Below are positions 1 through 7,747 of a DNA stretch of 64,000 nt, piece by piece. Position 1 is the stretch's first letter. Each line of letters begins with the position of its first letter. Source of the stretch: Bacillota bacterium (GTDB lineage Bacteria > Bacillota > Clostridia > Acetivibrionales > Acetivibrionaceae). The notes below the pieces were generated by a model. That model saw only the letters and a program-made list of their open reading frames with translations. It was not told where the DNA came from and made no database searches. The stretch spans positions 1-64,000 of the forward strand of contig JAEWSG010000064.1 in the NCBI GenBank assembly GCA_023398495.1, read 5' to 3'. The position numbers and the translations under genes are program-made.

Positions 1-123
1 TATCTCCATGTCTGACTACTATCTAAAAATCTGTGAAAACTAAAGAACCGCCGTATACCGAACGGTACGTACGTGCGGTGTGGGAGGTCGGCTAATCAAT
101 TAATGGTTAGCCTCCTACCCGAT
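1..123 (+). mobile_element. Group II intron, 3' end (domains V and VI)
   Basis: A 33-nt hairpin at about 47-79 has a 2-nt bulge on its 3' side (68-69) and a 4-nt loop (60-63), as expected for catalytic domain V. It is followed by a second hairpin (82-120) in which 82-87 pairs with 114-120 and GGCTAA (90-95) with TTAGCC (107-112). An unpaired A at 117 sits six bases before a terminal GAT, matching the branch-point adenosine and AY end of group II introns. The intron body lies upstream of the window. The fold was drawn by eye; a covariance search would settle the subclass. Confidence 0.8.
2..43 (+). CDS. C-terminal tail of the intron-encoded reverse transcriptase/maturase (partial)
   Basis: The frame starting at base 2 reads ISMSDYYLKICEN and then TAA at 41-43, four bases before domain V. 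Group II intron proteins commonly end just before domain V, and the tail is compatible with a maturase C-terminus. Only 13 residues are visible, so the assignment rests on position rather than on a motif. The rest of the gene is outside the window. Confidence 0.45.
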   Translation: MSMSDYYLKICEN

Positions 124-126
124 CTT

Positions 127-522
127 ATGATTTTTGGTCTTACAAAATATACTATAGAAGAGTACATAGATTATATTCATGATAGTAAGTCAAGCGTTTT
201 TTCGCTTGAATACAGCTATCACAAAGCAGAGTATGGTGAATTGTTTGATAAACTTCCTGATTACAATGTGCGCTATTCAGAGGAGTTTTTAAAATATACT
301 GAAATGGCGTTGGTTTACCGTACCTATGAAAAATATACTTTCTGGAACGAAATTGAGAATAGATGCGAAAGTGATGATAAAAACAAGGGATATTATGAGA
401 AATTCAGAGTACAGTATCTTGAAGATTTGAGCAAAAAAATGAAGGCTCTGAAGTATGAGGAAAACCGTAGAGTAATGAATAAAATTATTGATGAAGCCAA
501 CATTGAACTTATACAAGGCTAA
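127..522 (+). CDS. Hypothetical protein directly downstream of the group II intron, possibly interrupted by it
   Basis: A 131-codon frame starts at ATG 127, four bases after the inferred intron end (123), and ends at TAA 520-522. It is charged and rich in Tyr, Glu and Lys, with no signal peptide or membrane segment; I do not recognise the family. There is no ribosome site before ATG 127, because the preceding bases are the intron's domain VI. The frame also stays open back through the intron tail to 73. So either the intron split this gene and the 5' exon lies outside the window, or it landed between the gene and its ribosome site. In its original state the protein may have been longer. Confidence 0.55.
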   Translation: MIFGLTKYTIEEYIDYIHDSKSSVFSLEYSYHKAEYGELFDKLPDYNVRYSEEFLKYTEMALVYRTYEKYTFWNEIENRCESDDKNKGYYEKFRVQYLEDLSKKMKALKYEENRRVMNKIIDEANIELIQG

Positions 523-665
523 TTGAATTTTTTGTTTTATTGGGAAGTTTATACAGTTTTACGTTTAAGCAGCATTGGATATAATTATAATGCTGTATTA
601 AGCAATGACAGGAGTTGTATTTTTGACATTCATATATAAAGTAGTTTTAAGAAGAGGAAAGAATA

Positions 666-2579
666 ATGAAAAAGGTAATTGCAATTATTATAGTAATATT
701 GGTAAATGTTTGTTTTATAAACAATTTATCCTCGGAAAAATCGGTTTCAGGTGAAGTAAAACCAACAGATTGTAATAGCGTTCTATTTATGATTAATAAT
801 CCATATGCCAGTGTTAACGGACAGTTTGACTTAATAGACGCTGAAAATGCTCAGGTAGAGCCTGCACTCATAAATGACCGAACGTTGATACCTATAAGGT
901 TTTTTTCAGAAAAATTCGGGTTTGAAGTTGGATGGGATTCAAATTCACGTATATCAACTATTGTCAAGGGTGATAAAAGTATATGCATAAAGCCGGACAG
1001 CAGTGTGATTACAGTCAATGGCAAAGATATTTCTCTCGATGTGCCATCGAAGATAATACATAATCGTTTGTATGTTCCTTTGCGAAACATAAATGAAATG
1101 GTCGGAAAGAAAGTCTCTTATAAGAAAGGTGTTATACTTGTAACCGATGAAGATACATCAATAGAAGATTATGAAGATAAGGAATTTGCAGATGCGTATT
1201 TTAACTTCATCCGGATGGATGTTCTGAACAGGTATAATACAGAAGGTTTGCCAAGGTGGGAGGCTGCTTATGATTTGATTAACCATATTCTTACATATTA
1301 TGGGAAGGTGCTTCCAACTGCCGATTTATACTTCTTTCCGGATTATAAGGTCATTCCAAAAGAATGCTACTATCATGCCGAGTTAGCGGCTTATCTTGAT
1401 TTGTTGACGGTAGAAAAGGGGGATTTTGAGCCATTTAAGCCTCTGTATGAAGAGGAGATAAATGCAGCACTTTCTAAATTTAGGGAAATGCTCTCAAATG
1501 AGCCGGAGCTGAATCTGGTTAATGTTGCCAAAGCTCAAGAGGATTTATTATCGATCATAAGTAATACAGTAAAAAATAAGTCTGACATAATTAGAATCAG
1601 CGTTTATGATTTTGCTACAGACACAAGTGTAAATTACAATGATAAGGAGCGCTTTTATGCCGCCAGCCTAACTAAAATTGTGAATCTTTTGTGTTTCATG
1701 GAGGAAGTAAAAGACGGTAAATTTGATCTGAACAGTACTTATACACTTAAGCAAAGTGATAAATATGTAAACGGTTACAAAGTAACCGGTACAGGGAATT
1801 TACAATATCAGTCAAATGGAACCAGATATACATACAGGGATATTCTTTCGAGAATGATAAGCCTGAGTGATAATGTGGGTGCAAATATTATTTTTGATAC
1901 CTTGGGAAGCGATAAATTTGATTGTTTTTGCCAAAAGTATGAACTGAAGGATACAAAAATTTATAAAAAGTTTTATGATGCAAATAAGGCTGTTCCGAGC
2001 AATTATACCACCGTTGCCGATCTCACAAGGCTGCTTGTTCTGCTGGAAAACAGGGCTGTTGTAGATGATAATCTGGCAACTGAAGGCATTGAATTTATGA
2101 AAAGGACGGATAATAAAAGTCGTATACCCCGAAATGCTCCAAAGGATGTTGTTATAGCCAATAAGATCGGGTCATTGAGCCGTTTGGCAGGTGATATGGC
2201 ACTGATTTATTTCCCTGACAGAGAGCCGATAGCTTTGACAATTGTTGTTGAGGGGAAAAATCGAAGTCAAATAAACGAAGCTAAAGCCAATGAATTGATT
2301 GGACTGCTAGCAAAGGAAATAATTGATTATTACAGGCAATATCCAAAGCCTTCGTTATATATCGACGGAAGTCTAATTCAAAAAAGCATAGGGTTTCGTT
2401 TTGTAAACAACAGACCATATATCAGATGGCACAATTCATTGGAGAATTATTCACCGGATAGTATATTGATAGGGGCAGAAAAATATATATCTTTAGACTC
2501 TCTGACTAAGGACAAGGAGTGTAGATTTTTATTGGAAGGGTATCCTTGCCAAGTTATAAGAATTACAGGAAAGAATTGA
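666..2579 (+). CDS. Exported protein: copper-amine-oxidase-like stalk plus class A beta-lactamase-fold domain
   Basis: 637 residues. An N-terminal hydrophobic segment (about 1-22) looks like a signal peptide. Residues about 45-160 resemble the copper amine oxidase N-terminal (stalk) domain common in clostridial wall proteins, including the phrases TLIPIRFFSEKFGFEVGWD and RLYVPLRNINEMVG. Residues about 305-560 carry the serine beta-lactamase/DD-peptidase motifs: S334-L-T-K337, S401-D-N403 and K500-I-G502 (canonical KTG). Spacing and order fit the beta-lactamase class A-like family (Pfam Beta-lactamase2). It may be a wall-acting DD-peptidase-like enzyme rather than a resistance enzyme, because exported stalk-linked forms are typically not drug-hydrolysing; that is inference. 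Ribosome site AGAGGAAAG before ATG 666. It stands alone in a single-gene unit. Confidence 0.82.
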   Translation: MKKVIAIIIVILVNVCFINNLSSEKSVSGEVKPTDCNSVLFMINNPYASVNGQFDLIDAENAQVEPALINDRTLIPIRFFSEKFGFEVGWDSNSRISTIVKGDKSICIKPDSSVITVNGKDISLDVPSKIIHNRLYVPLRNINEMVGKKVSYKKGVILVTDEDTSIEDYEDKEFADAYFNFIRMDVLNRYNTEGLPRWEAAYDLINHILTYYGKVLPTADLYFFPDYKVIPKECYYHAELAAYLDLLTVEKGDFEPFKPLYEEEINAALSKFREMLSNEPELNLVNVAKAQEDLLSIISNTVKNKSDIIRISVYDFATDTSVNYNDKERFYAASLTKIVNLLCFMEEVKDGKFDLNSTYTLKQSDKYVNGYKVTGTGNLQYQSNGTRYTYRDILSRMISLSDNVGANIIFDTLGSDKFDCFCQKYELKDTKIYKKFYDANKAVPSNYTTVADLTRLLVLLENRAVVDDNLATEGIEFMKRTDNKSRIPRNAPKDVVIANKIGSLSRLAGDMALIYFPDREPIALTIVVEGKNRSQINEAKANELIGLLAKEIIDYYRQYPKPSLYIDGSLIQKSIGFRFVNNRPYIRWHNSLENYSPDSILIGAEKYISLDSLTKDKECRFLLEGYPCQVIRITGKN

Positions 2580-2687
2580 TTTGATGTAAGAATTGTAATC
2601 AACTAACTTTATGCAAAACAAAAGTTTTTAAGTTATAATATCTGGGTAAACATTCAGTATATATGTATAAATGAGGAGGAATATAAT

Positions 2688-3071
2688 ATGCCGATAGAAG
2701 TTATATCTGCAAGCAGTGCTCCAAAGTCTATTGGGCCATACTCACAGGCAATCAGAATTCAAAATATGGTATTTACTTCAGGGCAGATACCTATTGATCC
2801 TAATACAGGTGAAGTAGTAAGTCGTGATGTTGAAAATCAGACCAGGCAGGTGCTTGAAAATCTTAAAGCTATCTTAACACAAGCCGGTACCGGATTCGGA
2901 AATGTAGTAAAGACTACTGTTTACATCAAGGATATGAATGATTTTGCGATGATAAACAAAGTCTATGGACAATATTTTAATGAACCCTATCCCGCAAGAT
3001 CCTGTGTAGAGGTTTCAAGACTGCCAAAAGATGTAGCTATAGAAATAGAAGCTGTTGCCATAATTCCTTAG
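2688..3071 (+). CDS. ridA: RidA family 2-iminobutanoate/2-iminopropanoate deaminase
   Basis: 127 residues, the usual size for the YjgF/YER057c/UK114 family. It shows the family signatures near the N-terminus (SIGPYSQAI), in the middle (GQIPIDPNTGE) and at the C-terminus (PARSCVEVSRLPKD, then IEIEAVA). R104 corresponds to the conserved arginine that binds the carboxylate of enamine/imine intermediates. The family hydrolyses reactive imines released by PLP enzymes such as threonine dehydratase, in the cytosol as a trimer. Strong ribosome site GAGGAGG before ATG 2688. It appears monocistronic; the next gene starts 75 bases later. Confidence 0.93.
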   Translation: MPIEVISASSAPKSIGPYSQAIRIQNMVFTSGQIPIDPNTGEVVSRDVENQTRQVLENLKAILTQAGTGFGNVVKTTVYIKDMNDFAMINKVYGQYFNEPYPARSCVEVSRLPKDVAIEIEAVAIIP

Positions 3072-3145
3072 AATAAAAGAGATGGAGAGGCGTATCTAAG
3101 TGTGTTATAGTACTTCAATAAAAAAACGATAAAGGGTGATGACAG

Positions 3146-4393
3146 TTGAAATATGTAATTCTTGGCAACGGAGCAGCAAGTATTTCTGCAGCAGAAAAGT
3201 TGAGACAGATAAGTGATAGTTGTGATATTACAGTTGTAAGCGTTGAAGATACCCCGGTCTATACAAAGTTTATGCTTCCCGATTATATAGGCGGTAAAAT
3301 TTCAAGAGAAAAGCTTACTTTGAGGGATATGAATTATTATAGCCAAAACAGGATCAAACTTTTACTTGGCAGGAACGTAGAAAATATTGACAGTACTAAT
3401 AAATTGGTCAGGATTGCCAATGGCGAAGAGCTTGAGTATGACAAGCTGCTTTGTGCTGTTGGTGGAAAACCAGTAATTCCTGGTATTAAAGGGCTAAAAG
3501 AGATTAAGTACTTTACGTTAAATTCAATAAAAGATGCAGATGATATTATAGAGAACGCTAAAGAAGGTAAAAAAGCTAAAAAAGCTAAAAAAGCTGTTAT
3601 TGTAGGTGCGGGATTAACTGGGATAGAGACTGCCTTTGCACTTAAAAGGTTGGGAATGACAGTTACTATGGTGGAAAGAGAGACAAGAATTCTGCCTAGG
3701 CAGTTGGATTCCGCTGCGGCGGAAATGCTTGTTGATATGATAAGAAAAGAGGATATAGAGCTTATACTTGGATGTGGTGTCCAAAGTGTTAAAAGTGATA
3801 ATGGTTTTAATATTGAATTATCCATGGGGGAAAAGCTCAGGTTCGATATGCTGGTCATTTCTATAGGAACAAGCCCCAACCTTGAAGTTGTAAACGGAAC
3901 CGGAATTAAAACAAACAGGGGTATTCTTGTTAACGATTATATGGAGACAAATATAAAGGACATATATGCAGCAGGGGATGTGGCAGAACTTGAGAATGAT
4001 GGAAATTCCGGTACTGTATCGAGTTGTATTTGGCCGAATGCCCTTGCTCAAGGAAAGTGTGCAGCCTCAAATATGGCCGGACAGGTACAGCAATTTTCAC
4101 GGGATGCGGGCTTAAGCAATGCAGTAAGACTAAGAGATGTGGCTTTTCTCTCTATGGGTATGATAAATCCTGTTGAAGGCGAGTATGAGGCTCTTGTCTA
4201 CAGAGACATGGATTCGCATATTTACCGTAAAGTAGTTTTAAAAGACAATATAATTAAAGGTATGATTCTTTTAGGTGATATGTCGTCAGGAAATATACTG
4301 GGTGACTTTATTAAAAAAGGAAGAAGTATTTCCGACATCAGAGACATAATTCTTGAAAAGGATTTTGCAGCGAGATATAAAAAGATGATGTGA
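3146..4393 (+). CDS. NAD(P)/FAD-dependent oxidoreductase, NADH:rubredoxin reductase / NirB N-terminal type
   Basis: 415 residues starting at TTG 3146. The N-terminus is a Rossmann FAD site (LGNGAASISAAEKLR). A second dinucleotide fold, VIVGAGLTGIETAFAL at about 152-167, binds NAD(P)H, and YAAGDVAEL near 275 is the C-terminal FAD contact. Length and layout fit the class of rubredoxin reductases, BFD/nitrite reductase and assimilatory reductases. In anaerobes such enzymes pass electrons from NADH to rubredoxin for oxygen or peroxide scavenging, but no rubredoxin is adjacent, so the partner is unknown. A Lys-Lys-Ala triplet repeat sits just before the second Rossmann fold. The TGA stop lies 14 bases before the methyltransferase start, suggesting co-transcription. 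Confidence 0.85.
   Translation: MKYVILGNGAASISAAEKLRQISDSCDITVVSVEDTPVYTKFMLPDYIGGKISREKLTLRDMNYYSQNRIKLLLGRNVENIDSTNKLVRIANGEELEYDKLLCAVGGKPVIPGIKGLKEIKYFTLNSIKDADDIIENAKEGKKAKKAKKAVIVGAGLTGIETAFALKRLGMTVTMVERETRILPRQLDSAAAEMLVDMIRKEDIELILGCGVQSVKSDNGFNIELSMGEKLRFDMLVISIGTSPNLEVVNGTGIKTNRGILVNDYMETNIKDIYAAGDVAELENDGNSGTVSSCIWPNALAQGKCAASNMAGQVQQFSRDAGLSNAVRLRDVAFLSMGMINPVEGEYEALVYRDMDSHIYRKVVLKDNIIKGMILLGDMSSGNILGDFIKKGRSISDIRDIILEKDFAARYKKMM
3569..3595 (+). repeat. Three perfect in-frame 9-bp repeats inside the flavoprotein gene
   Basis: The unit AAAAAAGCT occurs three times in tandem and encodes KKA-KKA-KKA at residues 142-150, in the linker between the FAD and NAD(P) folds. Being in frame, gain or loss of a unit would change linker length without breaking the gene. 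Confidence 0.95.
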
Positions 4394-4407
4394 TTAGAGG
4401 TGCACAA

Positions 4408-5145
4408 ATGAGTTTTTATAATGAAATAAGCAAATACTATGATGTGATATTCCCGGCAGGTGAAGAACAGATTAAATTTATAGAAGATGCTGCAGGAGGA
4501 ACTGGTGTTGGCATCTTGGATATTGCCTGCGGTTCAGGAACTTACTCCGTTGGATTGGCAAAAAAGGGGTACAGGATAACTGCAGTTGATATTGAAGACG
4601 AAATGATAAGAAAGGTAAAAGAAAAGGCTGATATTGAGAAGGTCAACATAGAGGCAATTGTTTGTAGTATGACTGAATTGGAAGAGAAACTTATACAAGA
4701 GTACAATGTTTTATTCTGTATAGGTAATTCTATTGTACATTTGGGTAGTGTTGAAGAAATAGAGAATGCATTAGGGCAGATGTATAAACTATTAAAGCCC
4801 GGTGGTGTCCTTATTGTACAAATAATGAATTATGATAGAATTATGAGACTTGGTTTAAAAGAACTTCCTCCAATAATAAATCATGAGGTTGGAGTGGAGT
4901 TTATACGGGAATATGACTACAAGCCTGGAAAGAACTCAATAGCTTTCAATACAACGCTGGTTGTAAAGGATGGGGATATTACCAGAACACTTAAAAATAC
5001 TGTTGAACTTTTGCCATTAATGAGTGATGAGCTTATAAAGCTTTTTGAAAAAGCAGGGTTTAAAAAATGTGAGACCTATGGAGATTTCAAGTACTCTACT
5101 TACAATGAGGATTCATACATGTTCGTTATTAGGGCATTAAAATAG
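4408..5145 (+). CDS. Class I SAM-dependent methyltransferase
   Basis: 245 residues from ATG 4408, chosen because AGAGGTG lies seven bases upstream; a GTG at 4390 overlapping the previous stop is possible but has no ribosome site. Motif I (ILDIACGSGTY, about residues 33-43) and the acidic post-I position (AVDIEDEMI) are the SAM-binding signatures of the Methyltransf_25/11 group. LLKPGGVLIVQIMN is the usual post-motif III strand. No substrate-specific feature is visible, so the target (small molecule or protein) is unknown. It follows the flavoprotein by 14 bases and probably shares its transcript. Confidence 0.88.
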   Translation: MSFYNEISKYYDVIFPAGEEQIKFIEDAAGGTGVGILDIACGSGTYSVGLAKKGYRITAVDIEDEMIRKVKEKADIEKVNIEAIVCSMTELEEKLIQEYNVLFCIGNSIVHLGSVEEIENALGQMYKLLKPGGVLIVQIMNYDRIMRLGLKELPPIINHEVGVEFIREYDYKPGKNSIAFNTTLVVKDGDITRTLKNTVELLPLMSDELIKLFEKAGFKKCETYGDFKYSTYNEDSYMFVIRALK

Positions 5146-5253
5146 TAACTTAACTTTCTAGATTATAGCGTTTTGAGAGGCTATAATTACCTGAATGTTA
5201 ATTAATTGTAAGTAGTATTAGTCAGTTTGGGGATAGAGGTGAGGTCGCTAAAT

Positions 5254-6060
5254 ATGTTTATTAACAATACTCTGTTTGCAGCTTTGGCGCTGGGAAGTAT
5301 TTTATTTTATATAGGATACATACTTTCAAACAGTATAAAAATGAGTTCTGTCAGATTAATTCTTACTGTCCTGTTTTTAGCTTTGGCACTTCCAGGTGTT
5401 TCATTTATATTGTACTACCTTCATATGATTCAGGAACCGGTTTGGTACGTGGAGTTGCGAAGTATCAGCAACTTTGAGGTTCTTGCGTCCTTAATGGGAC
5501 TGTTCTTTGGATTTGCAGCTTTTAAAAAGAGAAGGGTTTTTGGGTTTAATCTTAAGTTACTTAATATTTGCCTTTTTGTTATTTGCATGGGATTGATATT
5601 TATACCCTTTTGCAAACCTGTTTTGTTACCTTTGGACAAGTCAAAACTTAACAATAGGTGGATAGATGGTGTGTGTTTGCAGTCAGTTGGATCGACCTGT
5701 GGACCATCTTCCTTTGCAACTGTTTTTTTATATTACGGGATTAGTAGAAGTGAGAAAGAAATATCACAGGGTGCATACTCCTGTTCAAGCGGGACTGAAA
5801 ATTGGTATTTGATAAGATATGCGAGGAAAAATGGGCTAAAGGTTGAATGTATGTATAAGGACACCCTTCAGGAAGTACCGTTTCCTTCAATTATAGGGAC
5901 AAGAATTGGACAATTGGGACACTTTATAACAGTATTTGGAAAGGAAAGTGGAAAGTATATAATAGGGGATTCCTTAAAAGGTAGATTGCTTCTGAGCCAG
6001 AGAGAATTTGACGAGAGATATGCTTTTGAAGGTTTTGTAATGCATGTAACAAAGCCATAG
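5254..6060 (+). CDS. Membrane protein with C-terminal C39-like peptidase domain
   Basis: 268 residues from ATG 5254, placed after GAGGTGAGG; TTG 5227 and GTG 5239 upstream are less well served. The first 130 residues hold about four hydrophobic segments. The C-terminal half resembles peptidase family C39, the papain-like domain that cleaves double-glycine leaders: LQSVGSTCGPSS with candidate C149, GHFITVF with H223, and IIGDS with D239. Unlike the usual C39 enzymes it has no ABC transporter part, and none is nearby. Possible roles are maturation of an exported peptide or a non-peptidase C39 relative. The domain would face the side determined by the number of membrane segments, which I cannot fix. 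Confidence 0.75.
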   Translation: MFINNTLFAALALGSILFYIGYILSNSIKMSSVRLILTVLFLALALPGVSFILYYLHMIQEPVWYVELRSISNFEVLASLMGLFFGFAAFKKRRVFGFNLKLLNICLFVICMGLIFIPFCKPVLLPLDKSKLNNRWIDGVCLQSVGSTCGPSSFATVFLYYGISRSEKEISQGAYSCSSGTENWYLIRYARKNGLKVECMYKDTLQEVPFPSIIGTRIGQLGHFITVFGKESGKYIIGDSLKGRLLLSQREFDERYAFEGFVMHVTKP

Positions 6061-6146
6061 AAACACCTAAGTAAACATTTATATTTTATTTTTATTTGGA
6101 TACAATAATATTTAGTTTTTAAAACATGCAATGGAGTATTTGATAT

Positions 6147-7112
6147 ATGAATGTGAGACTTGGTTATGTTGCAATGACCCTTAATCTGGAGAACTGTTCA
6201 CCTTCGGGAACTGTTACTGTAAAAACTTTTTCAGGTCTGTCAGGTACGGAGGCCAGGCTCCACAGGCTAAAAAAGATAACAAGGAATAACCTTAACAATA
6301 CACTGAGGATACTTCGCTATAATAAGGCTTTGAATATAAGTGTCTACAGGTTTACATCCAAACTTGTACCATTAGCAACTCACCCTTTGACTGAGGACTG
6401 GAATTATACAGAAGATTTCAGGGAAGAGTTTATTCAAATCGGTGAATTTGTTAAGGAGAATGATTTTCGAGTTAGTGCACACCCTGACCATTATACACTA
6501 ATAAACTCTTCTTCGGAGAAGGTTTTTGAGGATTCTATAAGAGATCTTGATTATCATGTGAAAATATATGAAGCCATGGGGCTTGGTGACTATAAATACA
6601 AGCTGGTTATGCATGTTGGCGGGGTATACAAGAATAAGGAATTATCCATAGAAAGATTTAAGGAAAGCTTTGAAAAGCTACCTGACAGAATAAAAAGAAG
6701 ACTTATACTAGAGAACGATGATAAAGCGTACACTGCGAGAGATGTTCTGGAAATATGCAGGGATTTGAAGGTGCCAATGGTTTTGGATGTACATCACCAC
6801 AACTGCGTGAACAATGGAGAACCTTTAGAGGACATGATCGAGGATATATTTAAAACATGGTCAGGGGAATATTTTTCTCCTAAAATCCACTTTTCTAGCC
6901 CTAAGTCCTTAAAAGAATTCAGGAGCCATGCGGACGATATTGAACCGGGTGAATTTGAAAAGTTTTTAAAAATAGCCCAAAAAGTTGATATTGATTTTGA
7001 TGTAATGCTTGAGGCAAAGAATAAGGATAATGCACTGTTTAATTTAACTAACGAGATAAAGAAATTTGAAAATATTAGATGGATAAATGAGGGGCATTTT
7101 GAGGTATTATAG
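6147..7112 (+). CDS. uvsE: UV damage endonuclease UvsE
   Basis: 321 residues. The N-terminus RLGYVAMTLNLENCSPS and the block NNTLRILRYNKALNISVYRFTSKLVPLATHP are characteristic of UVDE/UvsE. This TIM-barrel metal-dependent enzyme nicks DNA 5' of cyclobutane dimers and 6-4 photoproducts. The metal-ligand region is visible around FRVSAHPDHY, KLVMHVGG, RLILENDD and VLDVHHHN. UvsE is common in spore-forming Firmicutes as an alternative to nucleotide excision repair. The ribosome site is weak (ATGGAG, about 12 bases before ATG 6147). It stands alone, followed by a repeat-containing gap. Confidence 0.93.
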   Translation: MNVRLGYVAMTLNLENCSPSGTVTVKTFSGLSGTEARLHRLKKITRNNLNNTLRILRYNKALNISVYRFTSKLVPLATHPLTEDWNYTEDFREEFIQIGEFVKENDFRVSAHPDHYTLINSSSEKVFEDSIRDLDYHVKIYEAMGLGDYKYKLVMHVGGVYKNKELSIERFKESFEKLPDRIKRRLILENDDKAYTARDVLEICRDLKVPMVLDVHHHNCVNNGEPLEDMIEDIFKTWSGEYFSPKIHFSSPKSLKEFRSHADDIEPGEFEKFLKIAQKVDIDFDVMLEAKNKDNALFNLTNEIKKFENIRWINEGHFEVL

Positions 7113-7133
7113 ATATGTGTATTGTTTTACTAA

Positions 7134-7224
7134 GGGATAACGAAAAAATAACATCCAATTATCTTGTCTTGAAAATCTTATCTAATCAAGTTTTTTCGTT
7201 ATCCAGAGTAGGAACTTATATTTT
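7134..7224 (+). repeat. MITE-like inverted-repeat element, copy 1
   Basis: Ends GGATAACGAAAAAA (7135-7148) and TTTTTTCGTTATCC (7191-7204) are a perfect 14-bp inverted repeat around a 42-nt AT-rich centre, followed by a conserved tail AGGAACTTATATTTT. A diverged second copy lies at 21110-21199. There is no coding capacity. It could fold into a long hairpin in RNA. Confidence 0.8.
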
Positions 7225-7226
7225 AG

Positions 7227-7280
7227 ATGTGCATTTTGCATAATTCATTTCTAGAAATGAATTATGTTCAAAAGCACTAG
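7227..7280 (-). repeat. Half copy of the composite palindromic repeat (left hairpin), inverted
   Basis: These 54 bases are the exact reverse complement of 19376-19429, the left hairpin of the full element at 19378-19489. The core is a palindrome centred on TTCTAGAA. The copy stops at ATGTGCAT, where the full element continues, so only one hairpin is present here. It abuts the inverted-repeat element at 7134-7224. Confidence 0.9.
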
Positions 7281-7306
7281 TTGATTGTGTCAAGGAGGTA
7301 ATAAAT

Positions 7307-7507
7307 TTGATTGAAGGAACTGAATCGACAAAAATGAAAAATGCAGACAAGCTTATAGAGACAATCAGAAGAGCCAGCGGAAGAATGAACTTCGATGAAT
7401 ATGCAGTAGCAACAGGCCTTGATAAGGAGTTTATATTCAGTATATTAAAGGGAGAAATTGAGGAAGTAGACAGTGAAACTTACATTAAACTATCTCTTAA
7501 GCAATAA
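7307..7507 (+). CDS. Small hypothetical protein with helix-turn-helix-like pattern
   Basis: 66 residues from TTG 7307, with a strong AAGGAGG eight bases upstream that decides the start. The middle (NFDEYAVATGLDKEFIFSILKGE) reads like the scanning helices of a small HTH domain of the Xre/Cro sort, but it lacks a clear Gly turn signature. I do not recognise the family. It sits between the repeat-rich gap and the PfkB kinase, with a separate 240-base gap after it. Confidence 0.7.
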   Translation: MIEGTESTKMKNADKLIETIRRASGRMNFDEYAVATGLDKEFIFSILKGEIEEVDSETYIKLSLKQ

Positions 7508-7747
7508 AAGAATTTAAAAAATTAAAATTATATTGTGTATACCTTGCCTCCATAGGTTTTATTTATTATCGATGGAGGTTTTGCCATATTTACAGCACAA
7601 TAGTTTGCACGAGGCTGCTAAATTCCTATTGTATATATATTTTCAACAGTAAATTGATATGGTAGAATATTAAATGTTTGAAATTTATGCAGCTTCCGCA
7701 GCAGTGTTATAACCAAATAAATTACTTATATTCAATGGGAGAATAAG

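Noticed and set aside
3337..3879. Minus-strand 180-codon open frame opposite the flavoprotein gene
   Set aside because: Ser/Leu-rich shadow without a ribosome site; the plus-strand gene has clear Rossmann motifs in order.
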